A stretch of DNA of 64,000 nt from Allokutzneria sp. A3M-2-11 16 (GCF_024213555.1 NZ_JANAVO010000001.1:2232001-2296000); one strand, 5' to 3'. Positions 36,963 through 45,577 are shown, numbered from the stretch's first letter. The notes: generated by a model not told the origin, from the letters alone. Program-made: numbers and translations.

Positions 36963-37832
36963 ATGCCCGAACTTCCCGAGGAACTGACCCTGCCGAAGGG
37001 CTACGTCACCGACACGCCGCCCGAGGTGCCCGCCCCGGCGAAGGACTCCGCGACCGTGATGCTGCTGCGGGACGCCCCGGGAGGCGTCGAGGTCTTCCTG
37101 CTCCGCCGCGTGCTCGGGATGGCCTTCGCGGGCGGTATGACGGCCTTCCCCGGCGGTGGGCTGGACGGCCGGGACGCGGACACCTCGGTGGCGTGGGCCG
37201 GGCCGGAGCCCGCCTGGTGGGCGCGCCGGTTCGGCTGCACCCCGGAGAAGGCGCGCGCACTGGTGTGCGCGGCCGTGCGGGAGACGTTCGAGGAGGCGGG
37301 CGTCCTGCTCGCCGGGCCCGACGGCGACAGCGTGGTCGGAGACACGAGCCGGTACGCGGAGCACCGCGCGGCGCTGGTCGGCAGGCAGGTCTCACTCGCC
37401 CAGTTCCTCGCCGAGGAGGGCCTGGTGCTGCGCGCGGACCTGTTGCGGCCGTGGGCGAACTGGGTGACCCCGATCGACGAGCCGCGCCGCTACGACACCC
37501 GCTTCTTCGTCGCCGCGCTGCCGGAGGGGCAGCGGGCGGACGGTGTCACCACCGAGGCGGAGGACGTGGAGTGGTGCACCCCGGCCGAGGCGCTGAACGC
37601 GTGGCGCGAAGGGCGCCGCGGCCTGCTGCCCCCGACCTGGATGACCCTCGCCGAGCTGGCCGAACACTCGAGCGTGGGGTCCGCCCTCGCCACGGACCGG
37701 ACGATCAACAAGATCATCCCGAGGGTGGTGCGGGAGGGCGCGGTGATCCGCGCGGTGCTGCCGGGCGATCCGCGCTACGACGCCGCGCCCGCCCACGTGG
37801 ACGCGGAGCCGGGCGACCGGATCGAGCGCTGA
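36963..37832 (+). CDS. Nudix hydrolase with an insertion in the Nudix box
   Basis: A 289-residue Nudix protein. DSATVMLLRDAPGGVEVFLLRR opens the fold, and FPGGGLDGRDAD is the first half of the box. Instead of following at once, the catalytic helix AAVRETFEEAGVLLAGP (R-E-x-x-E-E-x-G) comes after an insertion of about 30 residues. That split box is the hallmark of the NUDT19-like branch, whose characterised members hydrolyse CoA or acyl-CoA. Whether that holds here is inference. The C-terminal part contains WVTPIDEPRRYDTRFFVAALP, also typical of this branch. ATG start with few upstream bases. Confidence 0.85.
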   Translation: MPELPEELTLPKGYVTDTPPEVPAPAKDSATVMLLRDAPGGVEVFLLRRVLGMAFAGGMTAFPGGGLDGRDADTSVAWAGPEPAWWARRFGCTPEKARALVCAAVRETFEEAGVLLAGPDGDSVVGDTSRYAEHRAALVGRQVSLAQFLAEEGLVLRADLLRPWANWVTPIDEPRRYDTRFFVAALPEGQRADGVTTEAEDVEWCTPAEALNAWREGRRGLLPPTWMTLAELAEHSSVGSALATDRTINKIIPRVVREGAVIRAVLPGDPRYDAAPAHVDAEPGDRIER

Positions 37833-37878
37833 TGTTCGTCACATCCCGGCTCGCCCCCGACCGGCTTACGCTGAGGCG

Positions 37879-38655
37879 ATGATCAGCCATCCCGCGTACG
37901 GCGAGCTGCGTGCGGTCACCCCGTACGCGGCCGTGCTGCTGGCCGAGAACCCCTCGGGCATGACCCTGGACGGCACCAACACCTGGTTGCTGCGCGTCCC
38001 GGGGGCGGAGTCGTGCGTCGTGGTCGACCCCGGCCCCGCGGACGAGGCGCACCTGGGCCGCATCGCCGCGCACGGGCCGGTCGAGCTGATCCTGCTCACC
38101 CACTTCCACGGCGACCACAGCGACGGAGCCACCCGGCTGGCGGAGCTGGTCGGCGCGCCGATCCGGGCCATCGACCCCGAGCTGTGCCTGCGCGCGGAAC
38201 CGCTGGCGGACGGCGAGACCGTGCACGCGGGCGGGCTCGACATCAAGATCGTCGCGACGCCGGGCCACACGGCGGACTCGCTGTGCCTGCTGGTGGCCGA
38301 CGCGGTGTTCACCGGCGACACGATCCTGGGGCGCGGCACCACGGTGGTCGCGCACCCGGACGGCAGCCTCGCGCCGTACCTCGACTCGCTGCGGTGGCTG
38401 GCCTCCCTGCCGAAGGGCACTCCGGCCTTCCCCGGCCACGGACCGGAGATCGCCGACGTCGTCCCGGTCGCCGAGCACTACCTCGCCCACCGGGTCCAAC
38501 GCCTTGAGCAGGTCCGCGGTGCCCTGGAAACGCTCGGCGCCGAAGCGACGGCCCGTCAGGTCGTCGAGCTGGTCTACGCCGATGTCGACCAGTCGCTGTG
38601 GTGGGCCGCCGAGATGTCGGTGCACGCCCAGCTCGACTACTTGCGAGCGCGGTAG
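37879..38655 (+). CDS. MBL-fold metallo-hydrolase (LACTB2-like)
   Basis: A 258-residue metallo-beta-lactamase-fold hydrolase. LLTHFHGDHSDGATRL (H-x-H-x-D-H) supplies the metal site, ATPGHTADSLCLLV and AVFTGDTILGRGTTVV the next ligands, and FPGHGPEI the last His. A C-terminal helical region (EQVRGALETLGAEATARQVVELVYADV) matches the LACTB2/RNase-like subgroup. The substrate could be RNA or a thioester. In mycobacteria the equivalent gene lies beside crp and RidA. Here it follows the Nudix gene by 46 bases on the same strand. Its 3' end overlaps the convergent CGNR gene by 19 bases. Confidence 0.9.
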   Translation: MISHPAYGELRAVTPYAAVLLAENPSGMTLDGTNTWLLRVPGAESCVVVDPGPADEAHLGRIAAHGPVELILLTHFHGDHSDGATRLAELVGAPIRAIDPELCLRAEPLADGETVHAGGLDIKIVATPGHTADSLCLLVADAVFTGDTILGRGTTVVAHPDGSLAPYLDSLRWLASLPKGTPAFPGHGPEIADVVPVAEHYLAHRVQRLEQVRGALETLGAEATARQVVELVYADVDQSLWWAAEMSVHAQLDYLRAR

Positions 38656-39170
38656 GCGCGCATCTTCGCGATGCTCCCGCACGCCCGTCCCTGCGGGCTC
38701 TCGGCGTACATGGCGCACCACGTCCGGCTGCCGTTGCGGCTGTGGTCGTAGAAGACCCACTGGCAGTCCGGGCACGCCTTCAGCCGGTCCCACCGCCCGA
38801 GCGCGAGCGCGTCGACGACGATCCCGAGAATCCGTCCCGCCGCGTTGTCGTCCACCGGCAGGTGCGCGATCGGCGGTTCGCCCTCGGCTTCCGAGCCGAC
38901 CAACGCGATCAGCGGGTGCCGCCGCAGCGCCGCGCCGAGGTCCGGCCGAGCCTGGCCGAGCGCTCCGCGCAGCTCCTCCCGGAGCGAGGTGAGTTCCGGC
39001 AGCGACCGCGAGCCGGTCATGCCCGGCAGCTCGGCCGACCACCGCGCGTCGTCCTCGATCAGCTCCGCCAGCAGGTCGGTGGCCACGCGGGTGTCGTTGG
39101 GAATCCGCCAGGTGTTCAGAAACGTCCTGACCTGTTCCAACGAGTTCGGAGCCTCACTGCGCGCGCCCAT
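38637..39170 (-). CDS. CGNR zinc-finger protein (ABATE domain)
   Basis: A 177-residue protein of the ABATE/CGNR family. The N-terminal helical region (LEQVRTFLNTWRIPNDTRVATDLLAEL) matches ABATE, and the C-terminal zinc knuckle is KACPDCQWVFYDHSRNGSRTWCAMYA, with Cys-x2-Cys and the W-C-x-M pattern that replaces the C-G-N-R of the family name. Proteins of this kind are putative stress-related transcription factors. The ATG at 39170 is taken; it is divergent from the MFS gene, which begins 55 bases away and may be its target. Confidence 0.82.
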   Translation of the reverse strand: MGARSEAPNSLEQVRTFLNTWRIPNDTRVATDLLAELIEDDARWSAELPGMTGSRSLPELTSLREELRGALGQARPDLGAALRRHPLIALVGSEAEGEPPIAHLPVDDNAAGRILGIVVDALALGRWDRLKACPDCQWVFYDHSRNGSRTWCAMYAESPQGRACGSIAKMRAYRARK

Positions 39171-39225
39171 GGTTACCAGCTTAGGCGTTGACTGGTAGCG
39201 GCTCGCATCGTTACCGTCAATCAGC

Positions 39226-40416
39226 ATGACCAGTAACGGCTATCGGCGGCTCGCCCGGGTCCCCGGCATCGGCGCGTGGCTGATTGTCGTTGCCTGCCAA
39301 CGCTTTCCTGTGGCCATGGCGCCCTTGGGCCTGATCTACCTGGGGATCGCGATCACCGGCTCGCCCGCCTTCGGCGCCCTGCTCGCCGGCGTGCACGCGG
39401 CGGCGGAGGCAGTGCTCGCCACCGCGCTCGGCAGGCGCTTCGACCGCAGGCCGGCTCGATCGGAGGCATGCCTGGTCCTGGCAGCGGAAGCGCTGTTGTT
39501 CCTGGTAGCAGGCCTGTGCGCGCACGTGCTGCCGCCGATGGTGGTCGGCGCCGTCGCGGCGCTCGGTGGCGGTATCGCCGCGGGTGCGCAGGGTGGGCTG
39601 CGCTCACTCGCCGTCCGGCTCGCTCCCGAAGCCGTGCGGCCGGTGCTCGGCCTGGAGTCCGCGGTGAGCGCGACGGTGTGGACGGCCGCGCCCGCCCTGG
39701 TGGCCGCGGTCGCCCTGCTGGCGGGACCGACCGCGCCGACCTTGGTGATCGCCGCGATCGCCGCACTCGGTGCGTTGGCTGCCCGGTTCCTGCGTGAGCC
39801 AGAGCGGCCTTCGGCGCGCGTGGCGGGCAAGGTCACCATCTCGTGGCGCGTGCTCGTCCCGGCGTGCGCACAGGCCGCGGCGCTGATGCTCGCGATGGGC
39901 GGGGCGAGCCTGGCCCTGCCCGCGCTGTTGCCGACGCTGGGCGTGTCCGCCGACTGGGCCGGTGGCTGGCTCACCGGTATGGCGCTGGCGGGCGTCGTCT
40001 CCGGCCTGTCTTTCGGCGCCGTCGCGTGGCGCGCCCGACCCGAGACGCAGGCCACCTGGCTGTTGCTCGTCGTGGCCGCACTCACGACGGTGGTGGGCCT
40101 CGCGGGCACGCCGGTCCTGGCGCTCTGCTTCCTGGTGGCCGTCGGAGTCATGGAGACACCGATCTACGCCGCGCGCAGCCTGGCCCTGCAACGCGCGGTG
40201 CCCGAGCAGCGGTGGGGCGAAGCCTTCTCCGCCCTCTACACCGCGGCCGGGGTCGGCTACGGCGCGGCGGGTCTGGTCACGGCTGGCGCGAGCACCCTGC
40301 TCGGCCCGTCCACCGCGATCGTCCTTTGTGGACTGTCAGCCATGGTGATCACGGCGGCCACCATGCTGGTCCGCACAGCTCAGTCGGAGGGCATGCGGAT
40401 CGGCATCACGACATAG
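39226..40416 (+). CDS. MFS transporter
   Basis: A 396-residue major facilitator with twelve hydrophobic segments. It opens ARVPGIGAWLIVVACQRFPVAMAPLGLIYLGI and has ALGRRFDRRPARSEACLVL as the loop 2-3 motif. Residues GAQGGLRSLAVRLAPEAVRPVLGLESAVSATVW lie in the middle, and AARSLALQRAVPEQRWGEAFSALYTAAGVGYG near the end. It resembles actinobacterial drug/proton antiporter-like permeases of uncertain substrate. Divergent from the CGNR regulator gene. Its 3' end overlaps the convergent clamp-like gene by 37 bases. Confidence 0.85.
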   Translation: MTSNGYRRLARVPGIGAWLIVVACQRFPVAMAPLGLIYLGIAITGSPAFGALLAGVHAAAEAVLATALGRRFDRRPARSEACLVLAAEALLFLVAGLCAHVLPPMVVGAVAALGGGIAAGAQGGLRSLAVRLAPEAVRPVLGLESAVSATVWTAAPALVAAVALLAGPTAPTLVIAAIAALGALAARFLREPERPSARVAGKVTISWRVLVPACAQAAALMLAMGGASLALPALLPTLGVSADWAGGWLTGMALAGVVSGLSFGAVAWRARPETQATWLLLVVAALTTVVGLAGTPVLALCFLVAVGVMETPIYAARSLALQRAVPEQRWGEAFSALYTAAGVGYGAAGLVTAGASTLLGPSTAIVLCGLSAMVITAATMLVRTAQSEGMRIGITT

Positions 40417-41489
40417 CGCAGGTTCGCCTCCCCCGGGTCGACGTCGGCCAGCGCGATGACCGTGGAGCGCATGCCGTGCCGCATGCTCAGCCGCAGCCTG
40501 GCCGAGCCGAACACGCGCAGCGCGTCGGACAGGTAGCGCGCCTGGTAGCCGTGGGTGAACCGGTGGCCGTCCACGGTCGCCTTCACCGTCTCCTCGGCCT
40601 CGCCGTTCTGCGGGTCGGCCGCCCTGATCCGCAGGTCGGAGTCGCCGAGCTCGACCGCGATCACCGCGCGCGGCCCCGAGTACGGCGCCACCCGCCGCAC
40701 CGCACCCGCGAGCGCGTCGCCGTCCACCTCCACCACCGCGTCCACCTGGGCGTCGGTGTGCCGCGACTCGTCCGGGAACGGCGAGGCCAGCAGCACCGTG
40801 CCGAGCTGCGTCCCCGGCCAGCTCAGCCCGAAGCGGCTGCCATCGGCGTGGATCGTGATCACCTCGGCCGTCCGCGCCTGCTTGGCGACCTCGCTCAGCA
40901 GCGGCGCGGGGACCAGGACGTCCAGTTCGCCCGCCGGGCGCCACGGCAGGTCGCCGATGGCCATCCGGTACCGGTCGGTGGCGACCAGCGCGAGCCGGTC
41001 GCCACGCCCCTGCACGTGCACGCCGGTGAACAGCGGCAGCGCGTCGTCCTTCGACGCCGCCGACGCCACCTTGCCCACGAGCGCGATCAGCTCGCCCGCG
41101 TCCACCTGGCCGACCGCCGCGGGCAACGGGCCGACGCCGGGGTGCAGCTCCCCGTCCATCAACGGCAGCGCGAAGCGACCGCCGGGTGTGCGGATCGCCA
41201 GCCTGCTGCCCTCCACCACGAGCCGGACCTCCGGCTCCTCCAGCGCGCCGAGGGTGTCGGCGAGCGGCTTCGCCGGGACCAGCACCTCGCCATCGGTGTG
41301 CACGAACGCGGTGCGCCGCAGCCGGACGGTGTTCGAGCGGTCGGTGCCGGAGAGCACCAGCTCGTCGTCCCGCCCGCTCAGCAACAGGCCGGTCAGCAGC
41401 GGGTCGATGCCCTTGACCGGCAGCAACCGGGCGGCGTCGGCCACGGCGGCGGCGAGGACAGCGCTGTCGGCGGTGACATCAAGGCTCAT
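40380..41489 (-). CDS. DNA polymerase III beta (sliding clamp) homologue
   Basis: A 369-residue protein with the three-domain beta-clamp layout. The domain starts are recognisable: LAAAVADAARLLPVKGIDPLLTGLLLSGRDDELVLSGTD (domain I), DAGELIALVGKVASAASKDDALPLFTGVHVQ with LALVATDRYRMAIGDLPW (domain II), and VVEVDGDALAGAVRRVAPYSGPRAVIAVEL (domain III). It ends RYVVMPIRMPSD, where the usual clamp tail Y-L-x-M-P-x-R is echoed. No dnaA, recF or gyrB is near, so this is not the replicative dnaN locus but a paralogue or a specialised clamp. The ATG at 41489 is chosen; weak ribosome site. Confidence 0.85.
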   Translation of the reverse strand: MSLDVTADSAVLAAAVADAARLLPVKGIDPLLTGLLLSGRDDELVLSGTDRSNTVRLRRTAFVHTDGEVLVPAKPLADTLGALEEPEVRLVVEGSRLAIRTPGGRFALPLMDGELHPGVGPLPAAVGQVDAGELIALVGKVASAASKDDALPLFTGVHVQGRGDRLALVATDRYRMAIGDLPWRPAGELDVLVPAPLLSEVAKQARTAEVITIHADGSRFGLSWPGTQLGTVLLASPFPDESRHTDAQVDAVVEVDGDALAGAVRRVAPYSGPRAVIAVELGDSDLRIRAADPQNGEAEETVKATVDGHRFTHGYQARYLSDALRVFGSARLRLSMRHGMRSTVIALADVDPGEANLRYVVMPIRMPSD

Positions 41490-41591
41490 GCGGCGGACGC
41501 TACGACACACCCCCGACAACCAGACCCACCCGAAGGAACTTCACTCCGTCTGCGGTGTCCGCATCCTGTTGTGCCCCATAGCGTTCGTCCA

Positions 41592-43049
41592 ATGTGCGAA
41601 TGCGCGAAGCGGGTGTCCAGAAGGTCGGTTCTGTTCGCTGGAGCGGCAAGCGTCCTCTTGCCAGCGGTCGCGTTCGCGGGGCAGGAGCCCGAGCAGACCA
41701 GGACGATCACCGGCCGGTTCGAGCCGGGCGCACCGGACTGGGCCTACCTGCCGATCGTGGTGCCGCGCGGGGTGCGGGAGATCGAGATCGTCTACCGCTA
41801 CGACAAGCCGCCGGGCCTGCCGGGCAACGCGCTGGACATCGGGATGTTCGGGCCGGAGGGGCACGAGCTGGGCAACCACCGCGGTTTCCGCGGCTGGTCC
41901 GGCGGGGCCCGGGACCGGTTCACCATCAGCGCCTCCGGGGCGACCCCCGGCTACCTGCCCGGCCCGATCGTCGCGGGCACCTGGCACGTCATCCTCGGCC
42001 CGTACACGGTCTCGCCGCTGGGGATGAACTACGAGGTCGACGTCACCCTGCGGTTCGGCCCGCCCGGTGAGCCGGTCCGGCCGAACCCGGCGCCGCGCCG
42101 GGCGACCGGCCGGGGCCGGGCCTGGTACCGCGGTGACTGCCACCTGCACACCGTGCACTCCGACGGCAAGCGCACGCCCGAGGAACTGATCGCGGCGGCC
42201 AAGACCGCCGGGCTGGACTTCTTCGTCTCCACCGAGCACAACACCTGCTCCGCGAGCCTGCGGTGGGGCGACCACGCGCGCCCCGACCTGTTGATCGTCA
42301 ACGGCGAGGAGGTCACGACGCGGTCCGGGCACTGGCCAGCGCTCGGCCTGCCGCCGGGCTACTGGATCGACTGGCGCTACCGGGGCTCCGAGCAGGCCGC
42401 GTTCGAGCGCTTCGCCCGGCGCGTCCACGCGGTCGGTGGCCTGGTCGTCGCGGCGCACCCGTACGCGTCGTGCCTCGGCTGCTCGTGGGAGTTCGGCTAC
42501 GACCACGTCGACGCGGTCGAGGTGTGGAACGGAGATTGGTCCTTCGACGACGAGCTCGCTGTGCGTCGCTGGGACGGCCTCCTGCGCGAGGGCAAATGGG
42601 TGCCCGCGATCGGCTCCAGCGACGCGCACCGCGAGCCTCAGCCGGTCGGGCTGCCGCAGACCGTGGTGCTGGCCGAGGACCTTGAGACGCGCTCGATCCT
42701 GGCGGGGATCGAGGCGGGCCGGTCCTGGCTCGCCGAGTCCTCCCGCGTCGAGCTGACCATGAAGGCCGTCGCGGGTCGTCGCGTCGCGGAGATCGGTGAT
42801 CGGCTGAACGCGGCGGAGGCGCGGATCGAGCTCGACATCGCGGGCGCGCCGGGCTGCGAGGTCCGGCTGATCACGCCCACGCGGATCGCGCACAGCGAGT
42901 GGGTCCCGGCGACCGGTCGCGCCCAGGTGCGCTGGACGGCGAACGACGCCGAGTGGGTGCGAGCGGAGGTGCGCAGGCCACTACGGACCCCGACGACCCC
43001 GGACACGATGGTGGCCCTGACAAACCCCATCTTCCTGGGCCACCGCTAG
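41592..43049 (+). CDS. exported PHP-domain phosphoesterase-like protein
   Basis: A 485-residue protein. A twin-arginine-like signal (SRRSVLFAGAASVLLPAVAFA) suggests Tat export. An N-terminal beta-rich domain of about 140 residues (VPRGVREIEIVYRYDK to VDVTLRFGPPGEP) is unrecognised. Then comes the PHP domain: YRGDCHLHTVHSDGKRTPEELIAAAK (H-x-H), STEHNTCS (E-H-N), IVNGEEVTTRSGH, VVAAHPYAS and AIGSSDAHRE, which together form the tri-metal site. A C-terminal beta segment follows. Family members hydrolyse phosphoester bonds; the substrate here is unknown. Starts at ATG without a good Shine-Dalgarno site, divergent from the clamp homologue. Confidence 0.85.
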   Translation: MCECAKRVSRRSVLFAGAASVLLPAVAFAGQEPEQTRTITGRFEPGAPDWAYLPIVVPRGVREIEIVYRYDKPPGLPGNALDIGMFGPEGHELGNHRGFRGWSGGARDRFTISASGATPGYLPGPIVAGTWHVILGPYTVSPLGMNYEVDVTLRFGPPGEPVRPNPAPRRATGRGRAWYRGDCHLHTVHSDGKRTPEELIAAAKTAGLDFFVSTEHNTCSASLRWGDHARPDLLIVNGEEVTTRSGHWPALGLPPGYWIDWRYRGSEQAAFERFARRVHAVGGLVVAAHPYASCLGCSWEFGYDHVDAVEVWNGDWSFDDELAVRRWDGLLREGKWVPAIGSSDAHREPQPVGLPQTVVLAEDLETRSILAGIEAGRSWLAESSRVELTMKAVAGRRVAEIGDRLNAAEARIELDIAGAPGCEVRLITPTRIAHSEWVPATGRAQVRWTANDAEWVRAEVRRPLRTPTTPDTMVALTNPIFLGHR

Positions 43050-43070
43050 AACACCGCACGTGGTTGGTAC

Positions 43071-43193
43071 GTCTTCAAGTACCCCGGACCCCCACCCAGA
43101 GCGTCTTTAACCGCCACAAACCCCCTTCGCCACCGGTAGGGGGTTTGCCGCCGTTTGAGACCTCCGGAGCGGGGGTCGGGGGTACTTGAAGAC
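43071..43193. repeat. palindromic intergenic element, full copy 3 (123 bp)
   Basis: It has the same 12-bp ends as copy 1 (43071-43082 and 43182-43193), with CAAACCCCC/GGGGGTTTG and GGACCCCC/GGGGGTC pairs inside. The interior differs from copy 1 except for these arms, yet base-pairing is kept. It fills the gap between the convergent PHP-domain and MFS genes. Confidence 0.85.
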
Positions 43194-43218
43194 CGGCGAA
43201 CCCGGTCAGCGTGCAGGC

Positions 43219-44484
43219 TCAGCGGCCCGCGAGTTCGACCTCGTCGCGAGTGCAGCTGGCCGCGTTCTCCATCCACTGCCTGCCGTCGCGCACGCTGTGC
43301 CTGCGCAGCCAGACCACGCTCGCCAGGACCAGGCCGGAGGCCGCCGACGCGAGGAAGGCGGCGGGCGGGCCGAAGAGCTCCACCAGCTGGCCGCTCACCA
43401 GCTGGCCGAAGGCGAGGCCGATGGTCACCGCGGTGATCACCCAACCGAACGCCTCGGTCGCCGTGCCCGGGAGCGCGACCTCCTCGATCGCCGCGGAGTG
43501 CGTCATCGCCTGCGGGGTGATCAGGGTGCCGACCACGAACAGCGCGACCGCCAGCCCGGCGAGCGTCGTCGGGATCGCCAGCAGCGTCACCAGCACGGAG
43601 AACCCGCCGAGCAGCACCGGCAACCGCAGGTACATCGGCCGCGGCCAGGGGCGCGAGCCGTACAGCACGCCGAACAGCACCGAGCTGACCGACCAGATGC
43701 TGAGCAGCACGCCGCCCAGCGCCTCGTAGCCCGCGTGCGTCGCCGCCGCGGGCACCGCGACCTCGACGAAGCCGATGGTCACGCCGAAGCCGAGCGCGGC
43801 GATGGCGACGGTGCGCATGCCGGGGGTGCTCAGCGCGCCGAGCACGCCGACGCTCGCCCGCTCGTCGCGGCGCGGACGCCAGGCCCGCACGGTCCGGGTC
43901 AGCGCGAAGCCGGTGGCGCCGACGACCTCGCAGACCGCGCCGACCAGCACGCCCGTCCCGGCCCACGGCAGCGCGGTGAACAACCCGGCGAGGCCGGGGC
44001 CGAGGATGAAGAAGACCTCCATGCTGATGGCCTCGTAGGAGTAGGCCGCCTGCCGCGCCGGTCCGGGCGGCAGCAGCCTGGTCCACAGCGACCTGGAGGA
44101 GGAGCCGACCATCGGCTGGCTGGTGCCCAGCGCCAGCGCGAGCACCGCCATCAGCCAGGCGGGGGCGCCCGACTCGATCGCGATGATCTCGGCCGTCACC
44201 ATCGCGCTGAACAGCGCGGAGGCCACCAGGAGCACCCGGGTGGGGCCGATCTTGTCGACCAGCCTGCCCTGCGCGACCGAGCCCGCCGCGACGCCGACGA
44301 GCGCGCCCGCGGAGACGAGGCTGGCCGCCGCGAAGGAACCGCTGACCCGCTGCACGTAGAACAGCAGCGCGATGCCGACCATGGCGACCGGCAGTCGAGC
44401 GAGCAGGGAGGTCAGGACGGGACCGCGCGCACCGGGGGCGGTGAGCGCCGCGCGGTAGTCGGCGAGGGAGGCATTCTGGGACAC
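43219..44484 (-). CDS. MFS transporter
   Basis: A 421-residue major facilitator with about twelve membrane segments. LPVAMVGIALLFYVQRVSGSF is the first, followed by GSVAQGRLVDKIGPTRVLLV (loop 2-3 motif) and GSSSRSLWTRLLPPGPARQAAYSYEAISMEV; the second half contains RPWPRPMYLRLPVLLGGF. It resembles actinobacterial multidrug-type permeases. The GTG at 44484 is chosen as start: it is preceded by a -10-like CATACT seven bases away and by a perfect inverted repeat, so the message may be leaderless and repressor-controlled. The frame continues 13 codons upstream through the operator, which argues against the longer start. Confidence 0.85.
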   Translation of the reverse strand: MSQNASLADYRAALTAPGARGPVLTSLLARLPVAMVGIALLFYVQRVSGSFAAASLVSAGALVGVAAGSVAQGRLVDKIGPTRVLLVASALFSAMVTAEIIAIESGAPAWLMAVLALALGTSQPMVGSSSRSLWTRLLPPGPARQAAYSYEAISMEVFFILGPGLAGLFTALPWAGTGVLVGAVCEVVGATGFALTRTVRAWRPRRDERASVGVLGALSTPGMRTVAIAALGFGVTIGFVEVAVPAAATHAGYEALGGVLLSIWSVSSVLFGVLYGSRPWPRPMYLRLPVLLGGFSVLVTLLAIPTTLAGLAVALFVVGTLITPQAMTHSAAIEEVALPGTATEAFGWVITAVTIGLAFGQLVSGQLVELFGPPAAFLASAASGLVLASVVWLRRHSVRDGRQWMENAASCTRDEVELAGR

Positions 44485-44486
44485 GC

Positions 44487-44512
44487 GTACCAGTATGCCG
44501 GAGAACTGGTAC
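44487..44512. promoter_or_regulatory. operator candidate at the MFS promoter
   Basis: GTACCAGT (44487-44494) and ACTGGTAC (44505-44512) form a perfect 8-bp inverted repeat with a 10-bp spacer, a layout common for TetR or MarR operators. It overlaps CATACT (minus strand, 44497-44492), a -10-like hexamer seven bases from the GTG start. No regulator gene is adjacent. Confidence 0.6.
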
Positions 44513-44523
44513 ATGAGTACCAC

Positions 44524-44835
44524 TAATTCGCGGTGGCCTTGCTCACCGCGTTACGATTTGATAACAACGTTCGGATGTATGGGTGAAACTGCACAACGAA
44601 TTCGCCGCCGACAGCGTCCTTGAGGGTGAAAGCAATTGAGTAAACGAGCACTTCGGGGCCATGGTGGGCACCAACGTCGGGCTGGTATCAGTCCCGTTAC
44701 ACCCATGGACCACAATTGCTCACACGTGCTTCGCCTTGAGGAAGCTCAGGACCTCCTTCGGCGCTAACGGGTCGGGGCCGGGCGTCGGAGGTCGGGAAAG
44801 CGTGGCCGGTCGGGGGACGGGTCGCGCACACACAC
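44524..44835. other. gene-poor stretch between an MFS gene and crp
   Basis: About 310 bases of lower GC content than the surroundings, with runs such as GATTTGATAACAACG. I see no convincing gene. On the minus strand a short frame ends DPLAPKEVLSFLKAKHV with normal GC3, but it has no supported start. No dnaA boxes or known RNA motifs were recognised. Confidence 0.4.
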
Positions 44836-44880
44836 AAGGAGGCCGGTGCGCCGCGTCGGGGGCGGCGCACCGGCCTCCTT
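44836..44880 (-). terminator. crp terminator, 19-bp stem
   Basis: AAGGAGGCCGGTGCGCCGC (44836-44854) pairs without mismatch with 44862-44880 around a seven-base loop, 22 bases after the crp stop. The minus strand continues TGTGTGTGTG rather than T-run. One of the longest perfect stems in the window. Confidence 0.8.
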
Positions 44881-44902
44881 GTCTTCTGTCTTCTTAAGAC
44901 CC

Positions 44903-45577
44903 TCAGCGGGCCCGGCGGGCCAGCCGCTCCGGGTCCAGGATCAGCACGCTCTTGCCCTCCAGCCGCAGCCAGCCGCGGTGCGCGAAGTCGGCGAGCGCCT
45001 TGTTCACGGTCTCCCGGGAGGCGCCGACGTACTGGGCGATCTCCTCCTGGGTCAGGTCGTGGGTGACCCGCAGCAGACCGGCCTCCTGCGAACCGAAGCG
45101 CTGGGCGAACTGGAGCAGCGCGCGCGCCACCCGGCCCGGGACGTCGGTGAAGATCAGGTCGGCCAGCATGTTGTTCGTGCGCCGCAGTCGCCGCGCTAGC
45201 ACGCGCAGCAGCTGCTCGGCGATCTCCGGCCGCTTGCCGATCCACTCGCGCAGGCTGGGCCGGTCCATCGTGAGCGCCCGCACCTCGGTCACCGTGGTCG
45301 CGGTGGAGGTCCTGGGGCCGGGATCGAAGATCGACAGCTCACCGAACATGTCCGAAGGACCCATGATGGACAGCAGGTTCTCCCGGCCATCAGGGGACTT
45401 CCGGCCGACCTTCACCTTGCCCGACTGGATGATGTACAGCCGGTCACCGGGCTCGCCCTCCGCGAAGATGACGTGTCCGCGCGGGAAGTCCACCTGCTCC
45501 AGCGTGGACACGAGCGCCTCAGCGGCTGCCGGTTCAACGCCCTGGAAGATGCCCGCCCGGGCCAGGGTCTCGTCCAC
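44903..45577 (-). CDS. crp: CRP/FNR-family cAMP receptor regulator
   Basis: A 224-residue regulator very like the mycobacterial CRP (Rv3676). The cAMP domain shows [22 protein letters not shown] and [20 protein letters not shown], with the G-E-L-S ... R-T-S phosphate-binding cassette intact. The C-terminal winged helix carries [37 protein letters not shown], including the R-E-T-V recognition helix. The GTG at 45577, with GGAGGGACGAG upstream, gives exactly the mycobacterial length; the frame is open further. The neighbours (MBL hydrolase and RidA some kb away; nth beside it) agree. Candidate target: acs in this window. Confidence 0.95.
   Translation of the reverse strand: MDETLARAGIFQGVEPAAAEALVSTLEQVDFPRGHVIFAEGEPGDRLYIIQSGKVKVGRKSPDGRENLLSIMGPSDMFGELSIFDPGPRTSTATTVTEVRALTMDRPSLREWIGKRPEIAEQLLRVLARRLRRTNNMLADLIFTDVPGRVARALLQFAQRFGSQEAGLLRVTHDLTQEEIAQYVGASRETVNKALADFAHRGWLRLEGKSVLILDPERLARRAR

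Noticed and set aside
44702-44815. Minus-strand C-terminal-like peptide ending DPLAPKEVLSFLKAKHV
   Set aside because: Codon use is normal but there is no acceptable start; the frame begins inside the crp terminator hairpin.
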